Positions 16,921-26,120 of a stretch of DNA of 64,000 nt are shown piece by piece. Source of the stretch: an uncultured Glaciecola sp. GTDB taxonomy: Bacteria > Pseudomonadota > Gammaproteobacteria > Enterobacterales > Alteromonadaceae. The position numbers and the translations under genes were made by a program. The stretch's first letter is position 1, and the number at the start of each line of letters is the position of its first letter. Where the stretch lies: NCBI RefSeq assembly GCF_937770335.1, contig NZ_CALJHY010000002.1:1-64000 (forward strand). Direction: 5' to 3'. The notes below the pieces were generated by a model that was not told the DNA's origin, searched no databases, and saw only the letters and a program-made list of their open reading frames with translations.

Positions 16921-18141
16921 ATGAAACATAGTTCCAAAGATAAAAGTCAGAATTCCTCCGCAAAAGCAGTTAATTCTCGAACCCAAGGTGTGGGTCGTTT
17001 AACTATTGATGCCGTATTGGCTATCACTAATATTGTTGAATCAATGCATAAGCGCGTCAGTCCGCTTTCATCTTCAACGTCGAAGACTGAAAAAGAACAG
17101 CTTTCAGGCATAAGCGGGTTGGTGTATCGCAATATTCGCAATGTGACAGAACGACTAGGTAAAAGGATTGATGCACCACTGGCGGCAATTAGTAAAATAC
17201 TCGCTTCTCAACCTGATTCACCATCGACACAAACTTTGCTTGCAGCGCTCAACGGTGTATTGGGTGATTATCTTGTTGCTAGCGACAATCCATTGGCTAT
17301 TCAAATGCACTTTCGCAGAGAAGGGAAAATTCTCAATGACGTTAAGTTGCGCGAGCTTATAGATCAGAGCAATGGAAAGTTGCTGATCATGGTCCATGGC
17401 TTGTGCATGAATGACTTGCAGTGGTGCAAAGAAGGTCATGATCATGGTGTCGAGTTGGCAAAAGAGTCGGGTATGGCATACATCTATCTGCATTATAATT
17501 CGGGCCGGCATGTGTCCGACAATGGTCAACAGTTTGCTAGTTTATTGGAGTCGTTGATAAACCTGTCAGATAAACTATTGGAAATTAATATATTGGGGCA
17601 CAGCATGGGCGGATTGGTCTCCCGTAGCGCTTTTCATATTGCCCAAAACAGCGGCCACAAATGGCCGAAATTACTCAATAAACTGGTATTTTTAGGAACG
17701 CCGCACCATGGAGCTGTTCTTGAAAAAGCAGGAAATTGGGTTGATTTGATTTTAGGTGCGCATTCATACACCGTTCCGTTTGCACGCTTAGTGAAAGTGC
17801 GCAGCGCTGGGATTACCGACTTACGCTATGGCAACGTGCAGGAATTGGATTGGCATACCACTGAACGCTTTGAGTTCAGTGGCGACAAACGCTTACCCCT
17901 GCCGTTGCCGGATAATGTAAAATGTTTCGCGGTAGCTACGAGTGCTAAAAAAAGTATTAATTATCCCCTTGGTGACGGGCTGGTAAGGATACAAAGTGCA
18001 TTGGGTGAACACAAAGATCCCGCGTTTGATTTACATATTCCAGACAATCGAAAATGGGTCGGCTCTCACATTAATCATAACCAATTGTTGAGTGATCCTA
18101 AGGTTTATCAAGTATTGAAAACGTGGTTTGAGATAGCGTAA
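16921..18141 (+). CDS. Alpha/beta hydrolase, PGAP1/lipase-like
   Basis: Cytoplasmic (no signal peptide) hydrolase of 406 residues. A variable N-terminal region of about 130 residues precedes an alpha/beta domain with LIMVHGLCMND (oxyanion loop) and GHSMGGLVSR (nucleophile Ser228). This is followed by FLGTPHHGA, typical of PGAP1- and LCAT-like lipases/esterases. A late GDGLVRIQSALGEH segment and SHINHN supply the likely acid and His. No good Shine-Dalgarno is seen before ATG 16921. It starts a same-strand series leading to the WS/DGAT gene and may act on storage-lipid esters; this is inferred from neighbours. Confidence 0.85.
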   Translation: MKHSSKDKSQNSSAKAVNSRTQGVGRLTIDAVLAITNIVESMHKRVSPLSSSTSKTEKEQLSGISGLVYRNIRNVTERLGKRIDAPLAAISKILASQPDSPSTQTLLAALNGVLGDYLVASDNPLAIQMHFRREGKILNDVKLRELIDQSNGKLLIMVHGLCMNDLQWCKEGHDHGVELAKESGMAYIYLHYNSGRHVSDNGQQFASLLESLINLSDKLLEINILGHSMGGLVSRSAFHIAQNSGHKWPKLLNKLVFLGTPHHGAVLEKAGNWVDLILGAHSYTVPFARLVKVRSAGITDLRYGNVQELDWHTTERFEFSGDKRLPLPLPDNVKCFAVATSAKKSINYPLGDGLVRIQSALGEHKDPAFDLHIPDNRKWVGSHINHNQLLSDPKVYQVLKTWFEIA

Positions 18142-18312
18142 TTAGTTAATCTTTAGTTCTCTAGTCGTGACACCAGTTCGCCGCCACTGAAGGCTAATTA
18201 ATTGCCGTTCTTTTATGATCGATATCATCTAATGCTGCGAATAAAATTGAAAAAGCTATCTAATTACGTCTAAACTAAGGTATCGATACTGTAGATTGTC
18301 GAGGTAATCAGC

Positions 18313-19722
18313 ATGTCAAACAAACTAAACGCACTGGATCTTGCGTTTTTGTCCTTGGAAAAGCAAAGTACGCCGGTAAATGTAGCCAGCCTTACTATTT
18401 TTGAAATTCCAAAGCACTATAAAGGAAATTTTCTACTCGATTTATTGGTCGAATTGCAAAGCCAAGAGGCCAAGCCGCCCTTCAACCAAAAGCTTAGTTC
18501 GGTGCACAGTGCCGCGCTACCTAGTTGGGAGTATGATGCCCACTTTGATATTCACTATCACGTGCGTCATTCAGCATTGCCACAACCTGGAAAATTGGAT
18601 GATTTGCTAGAGTTAGTATCACGTTTACATAGTCAACTATTGGATCGCAAACGACCACTGTGGGAATTTCATCTGATTGAGGGCTTGGAAAACAATCAAT
18701 TTGCCATGTATTTGAAAATGCATCATGCTTCGATCGATGGCATGGGCGGGATTGAATTGATGGAACATTGGTTTAGTTCATCTGCTGGCGAGGAAGTCAG
18801 AGCGCCCTGGGCATGCATGCCAGCTCATCGAGAGAAAGGCGCGCATGAACTTTCAGGATTGATAGAAAAAACGGCCAAACTAGTCGAAAAAGTGACTACC
18901 CGTTCGAAGATGGTCCAAGACCTATCTAAAATGTTTATAGGGCAGAGTCTGAAGGCCGTGGGTATTGATAAAAATACCTCTCCGGTGCCTTTTAGTGCGC
19001 CACAATCGTTGTTTAACGTGCCGATTACGGGTTCTCGATATTTTGTAGTGAAAACCTTATCACTTGCAGAAATAGAAGCCTTGGGCAAACAAGCCAATGC
19101 CACCGTCAACGATATAATTCTTGCCCTTTGTTCCGGGGCGTTGCGCAACTATATGATGGAAAAAGGCGCATTGCCCAAAAAATCACTGGTTGCCTCTGTT
19201 CCTGTTTCTGTCGGCCAAGCAGGCCATACCGGTAACCAAATCACCTACGTGATGGCCAATTTAGCCACCAATGAGCCCGATACCATGACGCGTCTTGCTA
19301 TAATTGGTGAATCAACGAAGGACGCAAAAAAGGAACTCGTTGATGTGTCGACAACCGCAGCGACTAATTTTGCTTTCCTGGCTCAGGGGCTAGTGGCTGT
19401 AATGAATCAGTTAAATATATCAAGCATGATGCCGCCCGCGGCAAATCTCATCATATCCAACGTTCCAGGGCCACGGAAACCTTTGTATTTTGGTCAAGCT
19501 AAGCTCAAATCTACCTATCCTGTGTCCGTTTTGGTTGATGGTCAATCATTGAATATTACCGTGGTTAGTTATTGTGACGCCATCAGCTTTGGATTAATGG
19601 CGTGTCGGGACATCATTCCCGATGTGAATGTTATTGCTGATTATATTGAAGCTGCAATAGATGACATAAAAGGGGGGATTTATTTAAAAAATTTAATGCA
19701 GGAGCAAAAAGAAAAGCAATAA
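18313..19722 (+). CDS. Wax ester synthase / diacylglycerol acyltransferase (WS/DGAT), copy 1
   Basis: Bifunctional acyltransferase of 469 residues condensing acyl-CoA with fatty alcohol or diacylglycerol to make wax esters or triacylglycerol at the inner membrane. The catalytic HHxxxDG motif is HHASIDG at residues 137-143. The C-terminal half carries the usual NDIILALCSGALRNY and NLIISNVPGPRKPLY segments. It starts after GAGG and begins with the family-typical LNALDLAFLSLE. It is about 28% or more similar by eye to the second copy at 23551-25005, and the two flank a tricorn-like protease gene. Confidence 0.95.
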   Translation: MSNKLNALDLAFLSLEKQSTPVNVASLTIFEIPKHYKGNFLLDLLVELQSQEAKPPFNQKLSSVHSAALPSWEYDAHFDIHYHVRHSALPQPGKLDDLLELVSRLHSQLLDRKRPLWEFHLIEGLENNQFAMYLKMHHASIDGMGGIELMEHWFSSSAGEEVRAPWACMPAHREKGAHELSGLIEKTAKLVEKVTTRSKMVQDLSKMFIGQSLKAVGIDKNTSPVPFSAPQSLFNVPITGSRYFVVKTLSLAEIEALGKQANATVNDIILALCSGALRNYMMEKGALPKKSLVASVPVSVGQAGHTGNQITYVMANLATNEPDTMTRLAIIGESTKDAKKELVDVSTTAATNFAFLAQGLVAVMNQLNISSMMPPAANLIISNVPGPRKPLYFGQAKLKSTYPVSVLVDGQSLNITVVSYCDAISFGLMACRDIIPDVNVIADYIEAAIDDIKGGIYLKNLMQEQKEKQ

Positions 19723-20065
19723 TATTCATGTCGCTTCAACATCTGCATGCTTCATTAAGCATACAATCCTACTAAAGTGGCCCAAGCCGCAGGGCCTATT
19801 GTATAGATCAGTAATGTGTTTTATCCTCCCTATATGCTAGCAGGACGCAATTGCTGCGGGCCTCTCTGACATCAGGATTGCTGAGAGAAAAAGAAACCGG
19901 GTCGGCGCTTTTCCTCGTGACTGACGTTATTATTTGTATATAAACTAATACAAATTTTTACGCTATTGTTACCAAAAAGGGAATTTTACTTAGCAAATAG
20001 CTATACTTACTCCGCAACAATACAACCCATTAATAACAAGAATGAAAATCATTAATAAGGATAAT
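19723..20065. other. Intergenic region with hairpins and an operator-like dyad
   Basis: A 343-base gap without an ORF. ATGCTT (19747-19752) pairs with AAGCAT around CATT, and GGCCC (19779-19783) pairs with GGGCC (19792-19796). Either may terminate the WS/DGAT transcript. Further on is the dyad described at 19932-19955, then the AAGG ribosome-binding site of the protease gene. Confidence 0.5.
19932..19955 (+). promoter_or_regulatory. Perfect 8-bp inverted repeat upstream of the tricorn-like gene
   Basis: ATTTGTAT (19932-19939) and ATACAAAT (19948-19955) are separated by 8 bases, about 110 bases upstream of the ATG. The size and spacing are those of a dimeric regulator site. No matching copy was noticed elsewhere in the window. 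Confidence 0.4.
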
Positions 20066-23000
20066 ATGAAACGTTTATTTTGTTTATTTAGTATACTAAC
20101 ATTGAGCTTTACCAGCGTTGCCGACATTAATCCGCAATGGGTCAGTTACCCTAATATCTCGCCTGATGGAAGCACTATTGCCTTTACCTATAAAGGGGAT
20201 ATCTATTCGGTTTCTGCAGACGGCGGCGAAGCCAATCGTTTGACCTTTCACAAAGCCCATGACTATAAAGCAGTATGGGATAACGACAGTAAAAACATTG
20301 CGTTTGCGTCAAACCGGTACGGCAATTTTGATATTTACTCAATGAGCGCTCTGGGTGGTGCCGCTAAACGACTTACTTTCCATTCCAGCGACGAAGAGCC
20401 CTACACCTTTAATGTCGACAACACGGCAATTTTGTTTAAAGGCAACCGAATGGATACTGTTGAGCATCGCCAGTATCCTACTTCGCGGCTACCTGAGCTT
20501 TATTCGGTACCCACAAAAGGCGGAAATGTAGCGCAAGTCTTAACCGTATCAGCCGAAGAAATTCAATTCAATAACAACGGCAGTCAGTTTGTGTATCAAG
20601 ATGTTGGCGCAGACAACCCATGGCGCAAACATCATATCAGTGCGGCAACACGCGATATTTGGACTTACGACACAGCAAACGGAAAACATACGCAAATCAC
20701 CACTTTTATCGGTGAAGATCGCAATCCTATCTACACTGACAATGACCAAAGTATTTACTATTTAAGCGAACAAAGCGGCACATTTAATGTTCATAAGCTG
20801 AGCTTGAATAACCCAGCTGAAAACCAACAGATTACTGATTTCAAGCTGCACCCCATTAGATTTTTATCAAAATCTAATGAAACACTCGTCTTTAGCTATC
20901 ATGGTGAATTATTTACTATGCAAGAAGGGGCAATGCCGAAAAAGTTGAATGTTAGCATTCGTACCCAAGATGTTGATAACAGTGAATCTTTGCTTGCCGT
21001 TGACGGTGAAATTTCGGATATGGCAATATCCCCCAGTGGTAAAGAAATTGCGTTTATTTCAAGAGGCGATGTCTTTGTCAGTTCAAGTGACGGCAGTTTT
21101 ACTAAGCAAATTACGCAAACCGCTAGCCAGGAAGCCTCATTAAGTTTTTCTCCTAAGGGAGACTATTTGGTATACGCATCAGAACGCGACGGCAAGTGGA
21201 GTATATTTAAGGCAAGCAAAGTCCGAGAGCAAGAACCCTTCTTTTATGCTGCAACGCTCATCCAAGAAACGCCTTTGTTAGATACCATAAGCGACAACTA
21301 TCAACCGAAGATATCGCCTGATGGCAACAAAATGGCGTTTGTTGAAGACCGCCTCACCATCAAAGTAATGACCCTTGCGACCAATAAAAGCGTGACGGTG
21401 CTTACCTCCGAAAATAGCATCCATTTCCGAGATGGTGATCAAGTATTTAGCTGGAGTCCCGACAGTCAGTGGATATTATTGCAGTTTAATAAATTGTTAC
21501 AAAACTCGGACGTTGCCCTAGTAAGCGCTTCGGGCGACCAAGCATTGCGAACAGTAATTCCGAGTGGCTATTACGATACAACACCTAAGTGGGTAAATGG
21601 CGGTAAACAAATCATTTGGTTTAGTAATCGTGAAGGCCTAAAAAGTTATGCGACAAGCGGACGCAGTCAAAATGACGTGTATTCATTGTTCTTTACCCAA
21701 CATGAGTGGGATAAATTCAACTTAAGCGAAAACGATTTTGCATTAATGGAGGCAATAGAAACCTCACAAGAAGAAGCTCAAAAAGCGTCATCGAAGGCAA
21801 AGGGTGATGATGGCGAGAAAGGTGAAGAAGATAAAAAAGATGACGAAAACGCCATAGTAGAGGATCTTGAAATACAATGGGACGGCTTAGACCGACGCGT
21901 TAAACGTCTAACCATTCATTCATCAAAACTAGCGGACGCTGTACTTAATAAAGAAGCAAATAAGCTGTACTATTTATCTGCGTTTGAAGATAAATACGAT
22001 TTGTGGGAAACCGACCTTCGTACTCAAGAAACCAAAAAAACCATATCGCTTAGTGCCGAAGACGGTAGCTTAATGTGGGATCCCAAAATGGAGAACTTAT
22101 ATTTATTAAGCAAAGGTGGTATCGCTAAACTTGATGTAGAAGAGGGTAAAAAAGAGGCGATCAAAATTAGCGAGAAAATGTTGGTTGATCATAATGAGAT
22201 CCGTGAAACTGCCTTTGATCATGTATGGCTGCGAACGTCTAAAATATTCTATGAACCCACATTTCATGGCGTTGACTGGGCGCTGATGCGGGAAGAATAC
22301 AAACCTAAAGTCAGTCATGTCGGTACTCCTTATGAATTTACTCACCTGTTAAGCGAAATGTTGGGCGAGCTCAATGTCTCGCATTCTGGTGCGCGCTACC
22401 GAGTTTCAGCAGATGACGGTGATGAGACTGCTTCTTTAGGTGTTTTTTACGATTTTGCTTACAACGGCAATGGTATAAAAATAACCGAGGTGGTTACCGA
22501 TGGTCCGCTAGATAAAGCTAAGTTTGACATAAGCGCGGGCAATATAATTACCAAAATAGACAATAAAGCAATCACTCAGGACATGGATTGGGCTGCGCTA
22601 CTAAATCGCAAAGCTGGCAAGTTCGTGCTACTTGATGTTTTTGATACTAAGACTAAAATCAACTCACAAATTACCGTAAAACCGATTAAGTTAGACGAAG
22701 AGAGTCGATTGCTATATTCGCGTTTTGTAAAAATTAACGAGATGGAAGTGTTAGAGCGAAGCAATGGTCAACTCGGTTATGTCCACGTACCCGGCATGGG
22801 AGATGGTCCCTATCGCAGTTTATACGATGACATGATGGGACGCTTCTTGGATAAAAAGGCCATGGTAATTGACACAAGGTTTAACGGTGGCGGCGATTTA
22901 GTTGCTGATTTGATGATGTTCTTTACGGGGGAGAGTTTCTTGACTTACGAAACCGCCGATAAAGTCGTGGGTGGTGAGCCGACATCTCGTTATACCAAAC

Positions 23001-23317
23001 CAGTTATCACATTGTTCAATGAATCAATGTACAGCGACGGACACTGTTATGCCAGCGGTTATACCGATCTGAAAATTGGTAAGTCAGTAGGCATGCCAGT
23101 ACCAGGCACTTGCAGCTTTGCAGGATGGGAACGACTACCTATGGGAGTGGTCTGGGGAGTCGTTCCAGTGAGTGCAAAAAATAAGGCCGGTGAATGGTTG
23201 GAAAATAATCAGACCTCGCCTGATATTATTATTAAAAATCTACCAGGTGTTATTGATGCTGGACGTGATCAACAGTTGGAACGCGCGATTGACGAACTGC
23301 TTAATGATGTGAATTAA
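20066..23317 (+). CDS. Tricorn-like S41 family protease, secreted
   Basis: Large exported protease of 1083 residues. The signal peptide is MKRLFCLFSILTLSFTSVA. Two WD40/PD40 beta-propellers follow (repeats such as NISPDGSTIAF, KISPDGNKMAF), then a helical domain, a PDZ domain (GVFYDFAYNGNGIKITEV) and a C-terminal S41 serine-protease core. That core has DTRFNGGGDL and the nucleophile in YSDGH (Ser990). This is the tricorn order. An acidic, lysine-rich low-complexity insert lies near residues 570-600. ATG 20066 follows AAGG; the earlier in-frame ATG (20042) would bury the signal peptide. It separates two WS/DGAT genes but no mechanistic link is evident. Confidence 0.92.
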   Translation: MKRLFCLFSILTLSFTSVADINPQWVSYPNISPDGSTIAFTYKGDIYSVSADGGEANRLTFHKAHDYKAVWDNDSKNIAFASNRYGNFDIYSMSALGGAAKRLTFHSSDEEPYTFNVDNTAILFKGNRMDTVEHRQYPTSRLPELYSVPTKGGNVAQVLTVSAEEIQFNNNGSQFVYQDVGADNPWRKHHISAATRDIWTYDTANGKHTQITTFIGEDRNPIYTDNDQSIYYLSEQSGTFNVHKLSLNNPAENQQITDFKLHPIRFLSKSNETLVFSYHGELFTMQEGAMPKKLNVSIRTQDVDNSESLLAVDGEISDMAISPSGKEIAFISRGDVFVSSSDGSFTKQITQTASQEASLSFSPKGDYLVYASERDGKWSIFKASKVREQEPFFYAATLIQETPLLDTISDNYQPKISPDGNKMAFVEDRLTIKVMTLATNKSVTVLTSENSIHFRDGDQVFSWSPDSQWILLQFNKLLQNSDVALVSASGDQALRTVIPSGYYDTTPKWVNGGKQIIWFSNREGLKSYATSGRSQNDVYSLFFTQHEWDKFNLSENDFALMEAIETSQEEAQKASSKAKGDDGEKGEEDKKDDENAIVEDLEIQWDGLDRRVKRLTIHSSKLADAVLNKEANKLYYLSAFEDKYDLWETDLRTQETKKTISLSAEDGSLMWDPKMENLYLLSKGGIAKLDVEEGKKEAIKISEKMLVDHNEIRETAFDHVWLRTSKIFYEPTFHGVDWALMREEYKPKVSHVGTPYEFTHLLSEMLGELNVSHSGARYRVSADDGDETASLGVFYDFAYNGNGIKITEVVTDGPLDKAKFDISAGNIITKIDNKAITQDMDWAALLNRKAGKFVLLDVFDTKTKINSQITVKPIKLDEESRLLYSRFVKINEMEVLERSNGQLGYVHVPGMGDGPYRSLYDDMMGRFLDKKAMVIDTRFNGGGDLVADLMMFFTGESFLTYETADKVVGGEPTSRYTKPVITLFNESMYSDGHCYASGYTDLKIGKSVGMPVPGTCSFAGWERLPMGVVWGVVPVSAKNKAGEWLENNQTSPDIIIKNLPGVIDAGRDQQLERAIDELLNDVN

Positions 23318-23386
23318 AGGTGAGTTAAAAGGTAAATTGAGGCCAACATCCCATAACTAGTTTATACAAAATTAGTTTATTGGCGG

Positions 23387-23408
23387 AGCCGCATATATTG
23401 ATGCGGTT
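23387..23408 (+). terminator. Hairpin after the tricorn-like gene
   Basis: CCGCAT (23389-23394) pairs with ATGCGG (23401-23406) around ATATTG; the stem extends one or two weaker pairs outwards. It lies 70 bases after the stop and has no T run, so it is a weak terminator or a chance palindrome. Confidence 0.35.
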
Positions 23409-23550
23409 ACCGCTAGCTGATGTCGATGTTAATTGCTTCCATTACTCTCGATATTTGGTAACTGCTGTATTCTATCTTTCATAAGGTTAATCAAATATCT
23501 TAGAAGTGTTGTATAGTTAATGTACGATTTCTAATTTATTGAAGACGTCG

Positions 23551-25005
23551 ATGAAAATGGAAGAATTATCTGGTTTAGATGCTGCATTTTTATATCTTGA
23601 AACACCGAAAGTACCAATGCATATTGGTGGGGTATCGATCATAGAAGGATCGCTGCCCTTTGCTGATTTTCGCCAACTTGTCGAAGATCGACTGCATACG
23701 GTTGACAAATTGACGCAAAAATTAGCCATGGTGCCAATGCGTTTGGATAGGCCGTACTGGGTCCACGACCCCGATTTTGATTTAAGTCTGCATTTGCATA
23801 GAGTTACATTGCCGCGTCCTGGCGGCTGGAAGGAATTGCGTAATTTAGCGTCCAGTTTATTTTCTCAACCACTTAATCGCGAACGCCCGCTTTGGGAGTT
23901 TATTTTTGTTGAAAAAATAGACTCTGTTCCTCAGATTCCTAAGGGGTCGGTGGCGCTGATAAGTAAACTGCATCACTGTAGCTTCGATGGAAAGTCCGGC
24001 GCGGATTTAATGAGTATGCTATTTGATGTATCACCTAAACCTCGTTCTGTTGCTCCGGTGCGTCTAAAAATAAGAGAAGACAGACCTGGTCCTGTCAGCC
24101 TCATAGCCAAGAGTGCCTACCACTTTTTAACTCGCCCTGTTAAGCTTCCCAGTTTATTGTGGGATACAGGAAAGTCGGCTTTCAAAGCAGTGTCGTTGAC
24201 ACGCAGCCAAGGTATTACGAACCCTACCATGCCCTTTCGTGCGCCAAAAACGAGTTTTAACGATACTGTTGAAGCGGGAAGGGTATGGAATTCGGCAATA
24301 CTGGACATCAATATGGTCAAAGGGCTGCGAAAAGCAGTGCAGGGCGCAACCTTGAATGACGTCATTCTTGCTATCTGTGCAGGAGCACTAAGACGTTATT
24401 TGCTTGAAAAAAATGAGCTACCAGATAAACCTTTAGTGGCTATGATACCGGTTTCAACTCGCACGGCTGAAGAAAGAAATGGTATGGGTAATCAGGTTTT
24501 TGCGATTTACGTGCAGCTTGCTACGGATATTGACGAGCCCATTAAGAGATTACAAAAAATCTGTCTCAATACGGTGATTGCTAAACTATACCAAGACGTC
24601 ACTGATGCAAAAGGTCTAATGGACTACGCTGATTTAATTCCGTTTGGTTTAGCCGGTGTTGCTGCTAGCTTGTATACTATTGCTGGCATTGCAAAACTAC
24701 ATAAGCCTTTCTTTAACGTTATTATTACCAATGTCCCGGGCGCGCAAATACCCCTGTATTTGGCAGGGCATAAATTAATTGTGCATATGGGCGCGGCACC
24801 AATTTTTGATGGAATGGGTCTCATCATGCCAATTTATAGCTATAATGGCAGCATCTCTATTAGCCCTACTAGCGCGTTAAACTTGATGCCTGATTTGGAT
24901 AATTTCACCCGATATATATCTGAAAGCGCGAATGAACTAGATGAGGCGGTAAAACAAAAAATCAAAGAAACGGCAGTCCTCAAGCATTTTTTAGAGCAAG
25001 ATTAG
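23551..25005 (+). CDS. Wax ester synthase / diacylglycerol acyltransferase (WS/DGAT), copy 2
   Basis: Second WS/DGAT of 484 residues. The catalytic motif HHCSFDG is at residues 141-147. Family landmarks are LSGLDAAFLYLET at the N-terminus, TLNDVILAICAGALRRY, and VIITNVPGAQIPLY near the C-terminus. The ATG at 23551 gives the usual family start; an in-frame TTG 12 bases earlier has no better signal. It is followed after 126 bases by an alpha/beta hydrolase. Paralogue differences (an inserted IPKGS loop before the HH motif) suggest different acyl or alcohol preference from copy 1. Confidence 0.95.
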   Translation: MKMEELSGLDAAFLYLETPKVPMHIGGVSIIEGSLPFADFRQLVEDRLHTVDKLTQKLAMVPMRLDRPYWVHDPDFDLSLHLHRVTLPRPGGWKELRNLASSLFSQPLNRERPLWEFIFVEKIDSVPQIPKGSVALISKLHHCSFDGKSGADLMSMLFDVSPKPRSVAPVRLKIREDRPGPVSLIAKSAYHFLTRPVKLPSLLWDTGKSAFKAVSLTRSQGITNPTMPFRAPKTSFNDTVEAGRVWNSAILDINMVKGLRKAVQGATLNDVILAICAGALRRYLLEKNELPDKPLVAMIPVSTRTAEERNGMGNQVFAIYVQLATDIDEPIKRLQKICLNTVIAKLYQDVTDAKGLMDYADLIPFGLAGVAASLYTIAGIAKLHKPFFNVIITNVPGAQIPLYLAGHKLIVHMGAAPIFDGMGLIMPIYSYNGSISISPTSALNLMPDLDNFTRYISESANELDEAVKQKIKETAVLKHFLEQD

Positions 25006-25131
25006 CTCGCTATTTAGGAATAATTATGGGTAGAAAAGTACAAATTTTAAAATTACCGAAACCAACCTTACTAGTCTTGTTCACAGTGAGCATAAGCGAA
25101 TTTACTTTGCCGTTTAAGCCGAGATACATTC

Positions 25132-26043
25132 ATGACGCTAGATAACATTCAGCACCATGTTGCACAACAAGTCAGTGCTAATGGTTTGCAAATTACCTAT
25201 GATAGTTTTGGTGACCCTGGCGATCCGGTCATGATCTTAATTATGGGCCTGGGCACTCAGATGATCCACTGGAGCGATCAGTTTTGCCAATTATTAGCCA
25301 GTAACAAGTTCAGGGTTATTCGTTTTGACAATCGTGATATTGGCGAAAGCACCTGGTTGACTGATTATCCGATGCCAAGTACCTGGGATTTTATCAGTAA
25401 CAGTTTGTTTAATAAAAAAGTTAATGCGCCTTACTTACTTGATGATATGGCCGATGATACCTTAGCTCTGATGGATGCATTAAGTGTAGATAAAGCGCAT
25501 ATTGTTGGTGTCTCAATGGGTGGTATGATCGCCCAATGCATGGCTTTAAAATATCCGAATAGAATAAGTAGCCTCACTTCTATTATGTCCACTACGGGCA
25601 ATCGTTCTTTGCCAAAAGCGAAAATACGAGTCATTGCAAAGTTGCTTAAACCGCTAGCTAAAGAGATTGAGCCATATGTTGCCCAGAATTTGGACGTATG
25701 GCTTATGTTGCATGGTAAATATTTTCCTTTTGACCGAGAAAGTGTCGAAAAAGTGATTCGTTATTCACAGCAAAGGGGAGTTAATCCAGCGGGTGTTGCC
25801 CGCCAACTGAGTGCAATAATTGATTCTGAGGATCGAACTCTGCGCTTGCAGAAATTGCAAATCCCCAGCTTAATTATTCACGGTGATATTGATCCCCTAG
25901 TTCCGGTTGAATGCGGAATTGCTACTGCGGCAGCAATTCCTGGTGCGACCTTGAAAATTCTAGAAGGGATGGGGCATACCTTGCCGGTTCAACTTTGGCC
26001 ACAAATTGTTGAGGACATAGTCGAGTTAAGCAAAACAGGGTAA
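25132..26043 (+). CDS. Alpha/beta hydrolase fold protein (paralogue of 4869-5789)
   Basis: Cytoplasmic hydrolase of 303 residues. The nucleophile is Ser128 in GVSMGGMIAQ, the acid lies in HGDIDPLVP, and the His in GMGHTLPVQL. Strong block similarity to the hydrolase of the monooxygenase cassette (DNRD, APY, LLDDM/LEDMM, SLTSIMSTTG) makes them paralogues within 20 kb. Its placement directly after a WS/DGAT and before phasin genes suggests a role in neutral-lipid or polyester turnover, but family members also include epoxide- and lactone-cleaving enzymes, so the substrate is open. Confidence 0.9.
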   Translation: MTLDNIQHHVAQQVSANGLQITYDSFGDPGDPVMILIMGLGTQMIHWSDQFCQLLASNKFRVIRFDNRDIGESTWLTDYPMPSTWDFISNSLFNKKVNAPYLLDDMADDTLALMDALSVDKAHIVGVSMGGMIAQCMALKYPNRISSLTSIMSTTGNRSLPKAKIRVIAKLLKPLAKEIEPYVAQNLDVWLMLHGKYFPFDRESVEKVIRYSQQRGVNPAGVARQLSAIIDSEDRTLRLQKLQIPSLIIHGDIDPLVPVECGIATAAAIPGATLKILEGMGHTLPVQLWPQIVEDIVELSKTG

Positions 26044-26080
26044 TCCCATTTTCATTGCATTGTTAAAGCTAATTAGAAAT

Positions 26081-26107
26081 GACGGCGCTTTTTTAGGAGT
26101 CGCCGTC
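26081..26107 (+). terminator. Bidirectional terminator, hydrolase / phasin
   Basis: GACGGCG (26081-26087) pairs with CGCCGTC (26101-26107) around a 13-base loop containing T6. A further T run follows at about 26114-26121. It lies between two convergent genes and can serve both. Confidence 0.75.
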
Positions 26108-26120
26108 GTTGTTGATTTTT

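Noticed and set aside
25027-25146. 39-codon ORF with AGGA upstream, before the second alpha/beta hydrolase
   Set aside because: It runs into the start of the hydrolase gene in another frame, has no recognisable pattern, and its composition resembles the AT-rich spacer.
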